Source: an uncultured Bdellovibrio sp.
Lineage (GTDB): Bacteria; Bdellovibrionota; Bdellovibrionia; Bdellovibrionales; Bdellovibrionaceae
NCBI GenBank assembly: GCA_946480995.1
Contig: CAMLMF010000001.1
Location: forward strand, 1-29,184
Reading direction: 5' to 3'
Length of the DNA stretch: 29,184 nucleotides
Part shown: piece by piece, positions 16,223 to 23,591 of the stretch
Numbering within the stretch: position 1 is the first letter of the stretch
How the letters are laid out: the number at the start of each line of letters is the position of its first letter
Made by a program: the position numbers and the translations under genes
The notes under the pieces: generated by a model
The model's input: the letters and a program-made list of their open reading frames with translations, nothing else
Told to the model about the DNA's origin: nothing
Databases searched by the model: none

Positions 16223-17596
16223 TTAGTTTTCTACAACGATTTCACCGACAAGGTCGTATTCTAAGCTGTCCGTGATGTGAACTTTCACCATGTCGCCGGT
16301 CTTAGCTTGACCGTCGTTGATCAAAACCACGCCGTCGATGTCCGGAGCTTGACCCCAGAAACGACCTTGCAACAACAAATCCGTTTCTTCAGAGTAACCT
16401 TCGACAATAACTTCAATCGTTTTACCAATGAAGTCGCGGTGCTTTTCACGAGAAATATTTTGCTGAACTTCCATCAAAGCATCGTGACGGTATTGTTTTG
16501 TTTCCGCATCGATTTGATTGTCCATACGTCCACCTGGAGTGTTTTCTTCAGGAGAATATTGGAAACAACCTACGCGATCAAATTGTTGATCTGCCACAAA
16601 TTGTAAAAGTTCTTCGAACTGTTCCGCAGTTTCACCTGGGAAACCCACGATAAATTGCGTACGAACAACTGCTTCTGGAATATGCGTGCGAATATTCATC
16701 AACGCTGTTTCAATTTCACCGCGAGTCATTTTGCGGTTCATGCTTTTTAGAACGTCGTCATTGATATGCTGCAAAGGCATATCGAAGTACTTAACGATCT
16801 TTTTGCTGTTTTTGATAACCTGAACCATCTCTGGAGTAATTCCATCTGGGTACAAGTACATCAAGCGAATCCATTGCAAACCTTCTACTTGGTCCAACGC
16901 TTTTAAAAGCTCAACCGGGCTTTCTTTGCGAGTTGGATCTTTACGGCGGATATCCCAACCGTAGTCAGTGAAGTCGTGGGAAATGATGATCAATTCTTTA
17001 ACGCCACCAGCGACCAGAAGTTTTGCTTCTGCCACAACGGCGTCGATAGAACGAGATTGCAAGTTGCCACGGATCAAAGGGATCGCGCAGAAAGCACAAC
17101 GTTTCATGCAACCTTCAGAGATTTTCAAATACGCACGGTGGCCCGGCTGAGAGTTCACGCGCGGAGTTGCTTCTTCTTGCAAATATGTTGGCAAGTTGAA
17201 GAACGTTTTTTGCTTTTCCCCCGCATCAGAGTTTTTCAAGATTTTCGCGATGTTTTGGAATTCACCAGAACCCACGAAAAGATCGGCTTCAGGAAGACCT
17301 TCGACAAGGTCATCTTTATAACGTTGAGTTAAGCAACCAGCGACAACAACCTTTTTGATTTTGCCTTCTTGCTTAAGTTCCGCCATGTCCAAGATACGTT
17401 GAATTGATTCTTTTTTTGAATCTTCAATAAAACCGCATGTGTTGACGATGACTGTGTCCGCCTCTTCAGCTTCTCCGACAACGCTATAGCCGTCTTTCAT
17501 CAAAGTGCCGGCCATGATTTCGCTGTCGACTAAATTCTTCGGACAACCAAGAGAGATAAAGTGTACTTTTTGATTTGGAGTTGTCTCTTGTTTCAT
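16223..17596 (-). CDS. rimO: ribosomal protein S12 methylthiotransferase
   Basis: The 457 residues show the methylthiotransferase order. The N-terminal MTTase domain has three cluster Cys (C18 in SLGCPKNLVDSE, C54 in VNTCGF, C88 in AGCLTQ). The radical-SAM core has C163, C167 and C170 (EGCMKRCAFC). The C-terminal part is TRAM-like and binds the substrate. SLGCPKNLVDSE is characteristic of RimO rather than MiaB. It adds a methylthio group to a conserved Asp of ribosomal protein S12, using two 4Fe-4S clusters. Its ATG overlaps the lolA stop (ATGA). Confidence 0.95.
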   Translation of the reverse strand: MKQETTPNQKVHFISLGCPKNLVDSEIMAGTLMKDGYSVVGEAEEADTVIVNTCGFIEDSKKESIQRILDMAELKQEGKIKKVVVAGCLTQRYKDDLVEGLPEADLFVGSGEFQNIAKILKNSDAGEKQKTFFNLPTYLQEEATPRVNSQPGHRAYLKISEGCMKRCAFCAIPLIRGNLQSRSIDAVVAEAKLLVAGGVKELIIISHDFTDYGWDIRRKDPTRKESPVELLKALDQVEGLQWIRLMYLYPDGITPEMVQVIKNSKKIVKYFDMPLQHINDDVLKSMNRKMTRGEIETALMNIRTHIPEAVVRTQFIVGFPGETAEQFEELLQFVADQQFDRVGCFQYSPEENTPGGRMDNQIDAETKQYRHDALMEVQQNISREKHRDFIGKTIEVIVEGYSEETDLLLQGRFWGQAPDIDGVVLINDGQAKTGDMVKVHITDSLEYDLVGEIVVEN

Positions 17597-18240
17597 AAAT
17601 CTGTCACCTGTGCGCCTTTTGGAATTACGTATTTAAATAAACTGTTTTTTTCTTTTTTTGGAAGGTTCACGTTTGAAAAACGCATCACCGTCAAATTGCC
17701 GATGTCGTCTTTGTAAGAAAGCTCTTTCATCGTGAGCTCTTTGCTGTCCAAAACGATTTTCAAATCTTTGATGGACAAGTCATTGCTTAAAGGCGTGACG
17801 TCATACTTCACAAGATTTTCAACTTTTTCTTTTTCAACAGCTTTGAAGTTCTTTTCCAAGTCTGCACCAAGAAGAGAAGAGATCAAAATGTGTGAACCCG
17901 TTTTTTTATCCACTTTGCCTTTAGCTACTTGCACAACCCCACCCAATTCTTTTGGTGGAGTTTGTTCGCTGTAAATTGTCGTTCCGTCAAAAACTAGAAG
18001 TGTTTTTTCGGGCGTCGTGTTTTCCCAACGGAATTTTTTGTTCGCTAAAAAAATCTTGCCTAGGTATTTCGTTTCTTTACCAAGAAGTTCTGACGTAACT
18101 GTTTTTTCCACACTCATTTCCACAAGTTTGGCGTTACGGTATTTTTTTGAAACTTTCTGAAGAGTCGTTTCCGTTGCGGCAAAACTTGCCACGGAAAGGA
18201 ATGGCACTAAGAAAATTAAAGCTTTGATATATTTAAACAT
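17593..18240 (-). CDS. lolA: outer membrane lipoprotein carrier protein LolA-like
   Basis: From ATG 18240 the product is 215 residues with a signal peptide (MFKYIKALIFLVPFLSVASF, cleavage near FAA). The mature part has the LolA pattern: an alternating beta strand carrying KFRWENTTPEKTLLVFDGTT and IYSEQTPPKE. LolA shuttles lipoproteins across the periplasm to LolB. The frame is open a further 32 codons upstream (to 18336), but that segment lacks a signal peptide and overlaps comF, so it is rejected. The gene is 7 nt after comF and overlaps rimO by 4 nt, forming a three-gene unit. LolA proteins diverge widely in sequence, so confidence is moderate. Confidence 0.82.
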   Translation of the reverse strand: MFKYIKALIFLVPFLSVASFAATETTLQKVSKKYRNAKLVEMSVEKTVTSELLGKETKYLGKIFLANKKFRWENTTPEKTLLVFDGTTIYSEQTPPKELGGVVQVAKGKVDKKTGSHILISSLLGADLEKNFKAVEKEKVENLVKYDVTPLSNDLSIKDLKIVLDSKELTMKELSYKDDIGNLTVMRFSNVNLPKKEKNSLFKYVIPKGAQVTDL

Positions 18241-18247
18241 TCGGCCG

Positions 18248-18925
18248 TTATAGCAGATCCCTGGACGCTCCGCAAGAGAGGCTCCTCTTGGCGAGCACCC
18301 AAACCTCAAAGTGAGGGGGACTTCCAAGGGCAACATGAGCTGCTCTCGCTGTGGCCCCCGTAGTTAAGATATCATCCGCGAAAATGATCAAAGGCGCCTC
18401 TGAAAAAGGCACACCCTCTGTATAATTTACATTGGCTTTGAGCTCGATTAAGGCCCTCTCCCCCCGGTCCTTCCGTCTTTGTTTCGCAGAGCCTCCGGGC
18501 CCGGCTTTTTCTAAACCCGGAAGCAAGGTTGCGCCCAGGCTAGAGGCTAAAGCTTCCGCCCAGAGATAGGCATGATCCCGGCAATTTGGTTTGTTCGCGG
18601 GAGCGGGGATCACATAAATTTTTTTTCCAGCGGGAAGAACTCCAGAAAATGTCTGCGCGAACCTGCTTGCGTAAAAGCTCCAGACTTTTTTGTGACCGGG
18701 TCCTTTCAGCGAAAGAACTAAGTGCGACAGCAAATCACTTTGCCCCGGATTCCATTCGAACAAAGCACGCGTTGCATAGGGCTTGGTTTCTTGCGCAGGG
18801 GCACAGCGCAGGCGTTGCAATGTCTTATCACAGGGCTTGCACAGCAGTCCGCTCCGGACAAAAAAGGATCCGCAATTCAGACAACACGAACAATAAGAAG
18901 CAAGCAGGTGCATAAACGAAATCAT
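18248..18925 (-). CDS. comF: ComF family phosphoribosyltransferase-like protein
   Basis: From ATG 18925 the product is 225 residues. The N-terminus has paired cysteines (CSCCLNCG, then LLCKPC), a zinc-finger-like element found in ComF proteins. The C-terminus carries the PRPP-binding motif LIIFADDILTTGATARAA. ComF family members are linked to natural DNA uptake and to single-strand DNA handling, though the biochemical reaction is unclear. A GTG at 18955 is an alternative start ten codons upstream. The ATG is preferred because CAGGGC lies just ahead of it. It heads the comF-lolA-rimO unit on the minus strand. Confidence 0.85.
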   Translation of the reverse strand: MISFMHLLASYCSCCLNCGSFFVRSGLLCKPCDKTLQRLRCAPAQETKPYATRALFEWNPGQSDLLSHLVLSLKGPGHKKVWSFYASRFAQTFSGVLPAGKKIYVIPAPANKPNCRDHAYLWAEALASSLGATLLPGLEKAGPGGSAKQRRKDRGERALIELKANVNYTEGVPFSEAPLIIFADDILTTGATARAAHVALGSPPHFEVWVLAKRSLSCGASRDLL

Positions 18926-18948
18926 AATATTGCCCTGGTGCAAAAACT

Positions 18949-18977
18949 TTGACACCCTATTGCGGGCGACCTAAAAA
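18949..18977 (+). promoter_or_regulatory. possible sigma-70-like promoter for the glutaminase-like gene
   Basis: TTGACA (18949-18954) is a perfect -35 box. After a 17-nt spacer, TAAAAA (18972-18977) matches 4 of 6 bases of the -10 box. It would give a leader of only about 11 nt before the ATG at 18995, containing the AGAGGGG ribosome-binding site. It lies in the divergent gap next to comF. Confidence 0.35.
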
Positions 18978-18994
18978 CAAAGACAGAGGGGTCT

Positions 18995-19798
18995 ATGAAA
19001 ATATTTTTCAGCGTTGTTCTTTTTCTTGGTCTATCTATTTCATCTTTTGCATCGGGACTATCTGCGCACCGTAAGCCTAACGAATCTTACGAAGTCGCTC
19101 GTGATCGTCACACCTTCAACCAGTCTTTTACACTTCCCAATCAAAGTGCGGACTCTCTAGGTCGTTACATTTCTGCAGAGCGCGCAAAGAAACCGTTAAA
19201 ACAATTAGACATCACACATATTCCAGACGTCGGTTCTTATCCGGATCTAGAGCGTGAGTTTTTCTATGTACGCGATACCCGTTTTATCAAAACCAACAAT
19301 GCTAATTTTCCACGTCGACTGACTTGGATGTATCCTGATGACGGTTGCTATGCTCGCGCGGAGCTTGCCAAGAACGAACTTAACGCCCACAACTTTCCGG
19401 AACCAAAAAAGCTTTTCGTTTTTGGCAGTCTTCATGCTCCATCGAAAAACTCTGAAACAGGTTATGTGCAGTGGTGGTATCACGTAGCAGTTACTTACCG
19501 TGTCGGCGCTGATGTTTATGTATTCGATCCTGCGATCGAGCCTCTGCATCCGCTTAAGATTTCAGAGTGGAATCGCCTCGTAGGTGGCGAAAGTTCGCAG
19601 GTGCAATATTCAATTTGCGATCAAAACACGTATGACCCTTCAAATGACTGCAATCAACCAACACCTGTTTCAATCGAGATGTCTTTGCAAGAGCAAAAGC
19701 AATTCCTAAGTGCTGAATGGGATCGCCTGCTTGATCTGCATCGCAATCCTGAAAAAGAATTGGGCGACAGTCCGCCGTGGCTAAGTCCAGCGCAATAG
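18995..19798 (+). CDS. secreted protein-glutaminase-like deamidase
   Basis: The 267 residues start with a Sec signal peptide (MKIFFSVVLFLGLSISSFAS). The core matches the protein-glutaminase fold (Gln_deamidase_2 type). The proposed catalytic triad is C118 in PDDGCYARAELAKNEL, H163 in WWYHVAVTYRV and D178 in VYVFDPAIEP; these three contexts correspond to the Cys-His-Asp triad of Chryseobacterium protein glutaminase. Two further cysteines (SICDQNTYDPSNDC) may form a disulfide. The enzyme would deamidate glutamine side chains of proteins in the periplasm, outside, or in a prey cell. It has an AGAGGGG ribosome-binding site and stands alone between minus-strand operons, ending 2 nt from rlmH. The triad assignment is by motif only. 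Confidence 0.8.
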   Translation: MKIFFSVVLFLGLSISSFASGLSAHRKPNESYEVARDRHTFNQSFTLPNQSADSLGRYISAERAKKPLKQLDITHIPDVGSYPDLEREFFYVRDTRFIKTNNANFPRRLTWMYPDDGCYARAELAKNELNAHNFPEPKKLFVFGSLHAPSKNSETGYVQWWYHVAVTYRVGADVYVFDPAIEPLHPLKISEWNRLVGGESSQVQYSICDQNTYDPSNDCNQPTPVSIEMSLQEQKQFLSAEWDRLLDLHRNPEKELGDSPPWLSPAQ

Positions 19799-19800
19799 TT

Positions 19801-20271
19801 TTAGATATTGTGGTACGGGATTTTCTTAATGATTGTAAAGGCACGGTAGATTTGTTCTAAGCTCATCACCTGTGCCATTAAGTGGTTCATAACCATTGGG
19901 GAAAGAGCCACTTTCAAGTCTGCTCGTTTACGCACATCTTCATTTACGCCAAAAGCTCCACCAATGATAAAGATAGCTCTTTTCTTTGAAGAGCCCAGGA
20001 TGTTTTCTATCTTTTTTGAAAACTGAATCGAATCAAGAACGGATCCGCGTTCATCGAATAAGACAACATAGTCATCGCTATTAATATTTTTAAGAAGTAA
20101 TTCTGATTCTTCGTTGCGCTTAAAGTCTGCGTCTTCACGCGCAGACTTTTTGGCTTTCAGGGACTGAATATCGAAAGGAATAAAGAACGAGATCTTCTTT
20201 TTGTACAACTCGCTCGCCTCGTCGGCCCAAGCCTCTTTGGCAGTGGCAAGATTGTACAAAATGAATTTCAT
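19801..20271 (-). CDS. rlmH: 23S rRNA pseudouridine-1915 N3-methyltransferase
   Basis: The 156 residues match RlmH (about 155). The SPOUT-class knot is seen in YVVLFDERGSVLDS, AIFIIGGAFGVNEDV and the C-terminal LEQIYRAFTIIKKIPYHN, where RlmH proteins typically end in EQIYRAxxIxxGxPYHK. It methylates N3 of pseudouridine 1915 in helix 69 of 23S rRNA, on whole ribosomes. It starts 3 nt after the nadD-rsfS fusion and is the last gene of the obg-nadD/rsfS-rlmH unit. Confidence 0.95.
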   Translation of the reverse strand: MKFILYNLATAKEAWADEASELYKKKISFFIPFDIQSLKAKKSAREDADFKRNEESELLLKNINSDDYVVLFDERGSVLDSIQFSKKIENILGSSKKRAIFIIGGAFGVNEDVRKRADLKVALSPMVMNHLMAQVMSLEQIYRAFTIIKKIPYHNI

Positions 20272-20274
20272 AAA

Positions 20275-21309
20275 CTAAGATTTCGCCTCTGGCTTACCTA
20301 CGTATGGATCTTTCAGGCCAAGATCTTTGCCTTCTCTCCATAGACTTTCAAGATTGTATTCTAAACGAACGAAATCATAGAAAAGATGGATGATCAAAGA
20401 ACCGTAATCCACTAGAACCCAACGGCCTTCATCAATACCTTCAACACTTTGCGGGTGAATATTGTATTCTTCTTTTACGGCCATCACGATATTTTCTGCC
20501 ATCGCCGCCGCATGACGAGTCGACGTGCCCGACGCAATCAATGTGAATTCGCTTGGTGACGTCATGCCACGCAAGTCGAAGCCACGTACGTTGATACCTT
20601 TTTTTGCGAACAAAACATCTGCGCAAAATGCCGTGAACTTAGTGTAATCGCCAATGCGATCACCTAGGTTGCGATACATTTTGTGGTCTTTGATGTAAGT
20701 TTCAACTGCTAGCGGAAGATATTTTTCAACCGGCTTACCCGTACGAAGCCATTTGCGTAATTCAGTCGCCGAAATTTCAATATCACGCAAAGTGATAAAC
20801 TGAACACTGCGGCCTGTGCTTAATTCGATAAAGTTGAAATCAAAATCAGATACTAAAGGCTTTAAATAGCCTGGCATTTCTTCAAGTGACTCTGGCGTTT
20901 CGTAACCAGGACGAGTCGTCACGATCAGATTCACTTCAGAAAGAATCTTTTGATAGTCTTTCCATTGCGCAAGTTCTTCGAATTTGTCAGCGCCCACGAT
21001 CAAGAATAAATCAGCGGCTTCGTATTGTTTACGCAAATTCATCACAGTATCAATCGTGTAGCTCATGCCACCGCGTTTGATTTCTTGGTCGTCGATGAAG
21101 TAAGAGTCGCCGTATTGTTCAAAAGCCAAACGTGTCAGCTCTAAACGCTGCTGCGGAGTTGGGCCTTCAACCGGAGTTTTTAGAGGGTTTTGTGCTGCCG
21201 GAATAACATGAACTTTACCCAAGCCCACTTTTTTTGCCACGGTTTGAATGGCATTAATATGACCCATGTGAGGTGGATTGAAGCTGCCACCAAAAATACC
21301 TATTTTCAT
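20275..21309 (-). CDS. nadD: NadD-RsfS fusion: nicotinate-nucleotide adenylyltransferase with ribosomal silencing factor domain
   Basis: One uninterrupted 344-residue frame holds two normally separate proteins. Residues 1 to about 212 are NadD: MKIGIFGGSFNPPHMGHINA carries the nucleotidyltransferase (T/H)xGH motif, and SATELRKWLRTGKP plus LAVETYIKDHKMY close the domain (it makes deamido-NAD from nicotinate mononucleotide and ATP). Residues about 218 to 340 are an Iojap/RsfS domain: FCADVLFAKKGINVRGFDLR, then TLIASGTSTRHAAAMAENIV, GRWVLVDYGSLIIHLF and FYDFVRLEYNLESLW. RsfS binds L14 and blocks subunit joining when nutrients fail. The start overlaps the obg stop (ATGA). nadD and rsfS are usually neighbours, so the fusion is easy to explain. 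Confidence 0.93.
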   Translation of the reverse strand: MKIGIFGGSFNPPHMGHINAIQTVAKKVGLGKVHVIPAAQNPLKTPVEGPTPQQRLELTRLAFEQYGDSYFIDDQEIKRGGMSYTIDTVMNLRKQYEAADLFLIVGADKFEELAQWKDYQKILSEVNLIVTTRPGYETPESLEEMPGYLKPLVSDFDFNFIELSTGRSVQFITLRDIEISATELRKWLRTGKPVEKYLPLAVETYIKDHKMYRNLGDRIGDYTKFTAFCADVLFAKKGINVRGFDLRGMTSPSEFTLIASGTSTRHAAAMAENIVMAVKEEYNIHPQSVEGIDEGRWVLVDYGSLIIHLFYDFVRLEYNLESLWREGKDLGLKDPYVGKPEAKS

Positions 21310-22337
21310 TCTGCGTCCTTACTTAAAATTTCTTGGGCAAGTTCTGAAACAAGTTCTTTGATGTTCTTGCCTGTCACTGCAGAGATCGCAAAGGGCTCTG
21401 AGCCTGAAATTTCTTTGAATTTATTTTTTAACTTCGTCAGCTGATTTTCGCTGAGAGTATCAATCTTATTTAAAACAACCAGCTGAGTGCGCGTCGCCAG
21501 CGGGAAGAAGCCTTCCTTGTCTTGATTGTTTTTGTCGTACATTTCTAATTCGAAATTAAGTTCTTCGAAATCTTGTACAGGATCGCGTCCTGACATTCCC
21601 GAAGCATCAATCAAGTGAATAAAGAAACGAGTGCGCTCGACGTGTTTTAAGAACTGAATACCAAGACCCACACCTTCATGCGCGCCTTTCACCAATCCCG
21701 GAATGTCCGCCACCACAAATGACGAATAATCCCCCGCCTTAACCACACCCAAATTTGGTGTAAGAGTCGTAAACGGATAATCAGCGATTTTAGGTCTTGC
21801 TGCCGAGATGCGTGAGATCAAAGTTGATTTACCTGCGTTGGGAAATCCAATGATTCCAACATCCGCAATCAATTTTAATTCTAAAACGACTTCGATCTCT
21901 TCACCGTCTTCGCCTGGCTGAGCATAATCAGGAGCTTGGTTTACGCTGGTCTTAAAGAACTCATTGCCTTTGCCACCACGTCCACCTTTTAAGATGATGT
22001 ATTCGTTGATATCGGTCATATCGACGATGATTTCGCCTTCAAGAGTTCTGATGATGGTGCCCTCGGGAACAATCAAAACGAAGTCAGCTCCGTCTTGTCC
22101 CGATTTTTGTCGGCCCATACCCATCTCGCCTTTTTCAGCGGCGTATTTTTTGTTTTGGCGAAGATCCACGAGAGAATTGATATGACGAGAGGTGCGAACG
22201 ATAACATCGCCACCCTTGCCACCGTTGCCCCCATCGGGACCACCACGTGGCATCATTGATTCACGGCGGTAACTAACACAACCAGGGCCGCCACGACCGG
22301 ATGCTAATGTGATTCTAACTTCATCAATAAATTTCAT
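21306..22337 (-). CDS. obg: Obg/CgtA GTPase
   Basis: The 343 residues start MKFIDEVRITLASGRGGPGC, the Obg fold with its glycine-rich loops (about 1-158). Then follows the GTPase domain with P-loop GFPNAGKST (164-172), switch I DYPFTTLTPNLGVV, G3 VADIPGLVKGA and G4 VLNKIDTL. Obg assists large-subunit assembly and stringent-response signalling. It lacks the longer C-terminal extension seen in some relatives. It starts after the L27 terminator and is coupled to the NadD-RsfS fusion by ATGA. Ribosome-binding site ahead of the ATG is weak. Confidence 0.96.
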   Translation of the reverse strand: MKFIDEVRITLASGRGGPGCVSYRRESMMPRGGPDGGNGGKGGDVIVRTSRHINSLVDLRQNKKYAAEKGEMGMGRQKSGQDGADFVLIVPEGTIIRTLEGEIIVDMTDINEYIILKGGRGGKGNEFFKTSVNQAPDYAQPGEDGEEIEVVLELKLIADVGIIGFPNAGKSTLISRISAARPKIADYPFTTLTPNLGVVKAGDYSSFVVADIPGLVKGAHEGVGLGIQFLKHVERTRFFIHLIDASGMSGRDPVQDFEELNFELEMYDKNNQDKEGFFPLATRTQLVVLNKIDTLSENQLTKLKNKFKEISGSEPFAISAVTGKNIKELVSELAQEILSKDAE

Positions 22338-22356
22338 TCAGAGCACCATATACAAC

Positions 22357-22385
22357 AAAAAAGGAGCCTTGGATGGCTCCTTTTT
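22357..22385 (-). terminator. terminator between rpmA and obg
   Basis: AAAAAAGGAGCC (22357-22368) pairs with GGCTCCTTTTT (22375-22385) around a 6-nt loop. Read on the minus strand it ends rplU-rpmA transcripts with a T run. It is symmetric enough to work in both directions. obg starts 20 nt beyond it, so obg may depend on read-through or a promoter placed in the hairpin region. Confidence 0.85.
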
Positions 22386-22429
22386 ATGTATTGAAAAAAT
22401 ATCTTGGTGCTTATCGGAACTGACTAGAA

Positions 22430-22690
22430 CTAGACAGCTTTGGGATAAACACTGATTTTGAAACGTTCTTTAGAGAAACGTTCAAATTTAACAAGACCTT
22501 CAATTACAGAGTAGATCGTGTAGTCACGACCCATTTTAACATTGTTGCCCAAGTGGAATTTTGTTCCACGTTGACGAACGATGATTGTTCCAGGAAGAAC
22601 TTTTTCTCCACCGAATCTTTTTACGCCAAGTCGTTTACTCTGTGAATCACGACCATTCTTTGTACTACCACCGGCCTTCTTACTTGCCAT
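22430..22690 (-). CDS. rpmA: 50S ribosomal protein L27
   Basis: The 86 residues match L27. The N-terminus [20 protein letters not shown], then [23 protein letters not shown], is the family signature; the Gly-rich basic tail reaches the peptidyl-transferase centre. The N-terminus starts directly with the mature-type sequence, so no prepeptide is seen. GAGAGGTT precedes the ATG. It follows rplU by 27 nt. Confidence 0.97.
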   Translation of the reverse strand: MASKKAGGSTKNGRDSQSKRLGVKRFGGEKVLPGTIIVRQRGTKFHLGNNVKMGRDYTIYSVIEGLVKFERFSKERFKISVYPKAV

Positions 22691-22717
22691 GACGAACCTC
22701 TCTTAAGAAATTAAAAA

Positions 22718-23284
22718 TTAAGCTTTTTTAGAAGTTTTCTTTGCTGCTTTTTTCTTCGCGCCAGTTTTAGTCGCTTTTTTTGCAGTCTTTTTAACTGCTT
22801 TCTTAGCAACTTTCTTTTTCGCTACTTTTTTAGCCGCTTTTTTAACAACTTCAGTAGTTCCTTTGTTGTTAGCGCGCTCTTTACGAGCTGCTACGCGAGC
22901 TTGTGCTTTTTCTGCACGAACTGCTGCAACGTCTACTACATTTGCTTTGTCTTCAGTTTTAGCAACTTTTCCGTCTGGAGAAGTGATTGCTTTAACAAAA
23001 AGCTCTGTGAACTCTTGTTTGTGAGTTGCAAACTTTCTGTAACCTTGACGACGTTTCTTTTTGAAAACGATTTCTTTTCTTGTTTTTGCTTGCTTAGTAA
23101 CAACAACAGTTACTTTCGCACCCTTTACAAGAGGTTGACCAACATGAGTGGACTCACCACCAACCATCAAGATTTCGTTGATATCAAACTCTGCGCCAAG
23201 CTTTTGTTCAAGTTTATCAACTTGAAGAACATCACCAGCTTGAACTTTATATTGCTTACCGCCTGTACGAATAATCGCGTACAT
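22718..23284 (-). CDS. rplU: 50S ribosomal protein L21 with long Lys/Ala-rich C-terminal tail
   Basis: From ATG 23284 the product is 188 residues; standard L21 is about 103. Residues 1-103 are L21 (MYAIIRTGGKQYKVQAGDVL, and KKKRRQGYRKFATHKQEFTE in the 23S-rRNA-binding part). Residues about 104-188 form a tail ending in repeats of the KKAAKK/AKKAVKK type that look like histone H1 C-termini. GGAGGT precedes this ATG. An upstream in-frame start at 23326 would add 14 residues with no L21 similarity and is rejected. L21 sits with L27 in the usual rplU-rpmA operon and binds 23S rRNA. The tail may bind rRNA or DNA; its function is not known to me. Confidence 0.96.
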   Translation of the reverse strand: MYAIIRTGGKQYKVQAGDVLQVDKLEQKLGAEFDINEILMVGGESTHVGQPLVKGAKVTVVVTKQAKTRKEIVFKKKRRQGYRKFATHKQEFTELFVKAITSPDGKVAKTEDKANVVDVAAVRAEKAQARVAARKERANNKGTTEVVKKAAKKVAKKKVAKKAVKKTAKKATKTGAKKKAAKKTSKKA

Positions 23285-23591
23285 AGAACCTCCAGCTACC
23301 CAATTAAGAACAATGGTAAATGCCACTTTGCACTAGGCTTTGTCAACCTATTACATGCTATTTTTTTCAGCTTGTTCTGGGAGAAAAAGAGATTAAGCCG
23401 ATCGCCCCCCAAAAGCAACTGGTTTTGCGCAAGCAATTAAAGGTCTAGGTGTTCAATAAAGACTCTTCCTTTCAAGTACTTAGACCTATATTTGGGAACC
23501 TTGTTCCCCTCTATATTTTGTTTGGGCGACTCCCTCAGAATTTGTCCTGGCCCCCCCTTCCAGAAGGCAGAATGTTTGTTAACCTCTATAT
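23285..23591. other. 307-nt gene-free gap between rplU and the papain-like gene
   Basis: This divergent gap should hold promoters for rplU (minus) and the protease (plus). On the minus strand TTGACA (23346-23341) is a perfect -35 box, but the expected -10 position reads GCATTT or CATTTA, so the promoter is not firmly located. On the plus strand I see the inverted repeat noted separately at 23494-23508 and three copies of CTATAT (near 23486, 23511 and 23585), no strong -35/-10, and no believable gene. A 67-codon frame at 23449 has no homology signs. Confidence 0.5.
23494..23508. repeat. perfect inverted repeat upstream of papain-like gene
   Basis: GGGAAC (23494-23499), CTT, then GTTCCC (23503-23508). 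It is flanked on both sides by CTATATTT-like sequence (23486 and 23511). It lies 84 nt before the protease ATG and could be an operator or an RNA hairpin. Confidence 0.4.

Noticed and set aside
18241..18336. Upstream extension of the lolA reading frame
   Set aside because: It would overlap comF and hide the signal peptide; the ATG at 18240 gives a normal exported LolA.
22901..23440. Plus-strand frame of 179 codons opposite rplU
   Set aside because: It lies antisense to L21, has Cys/Phe-rich composition and no family signature.
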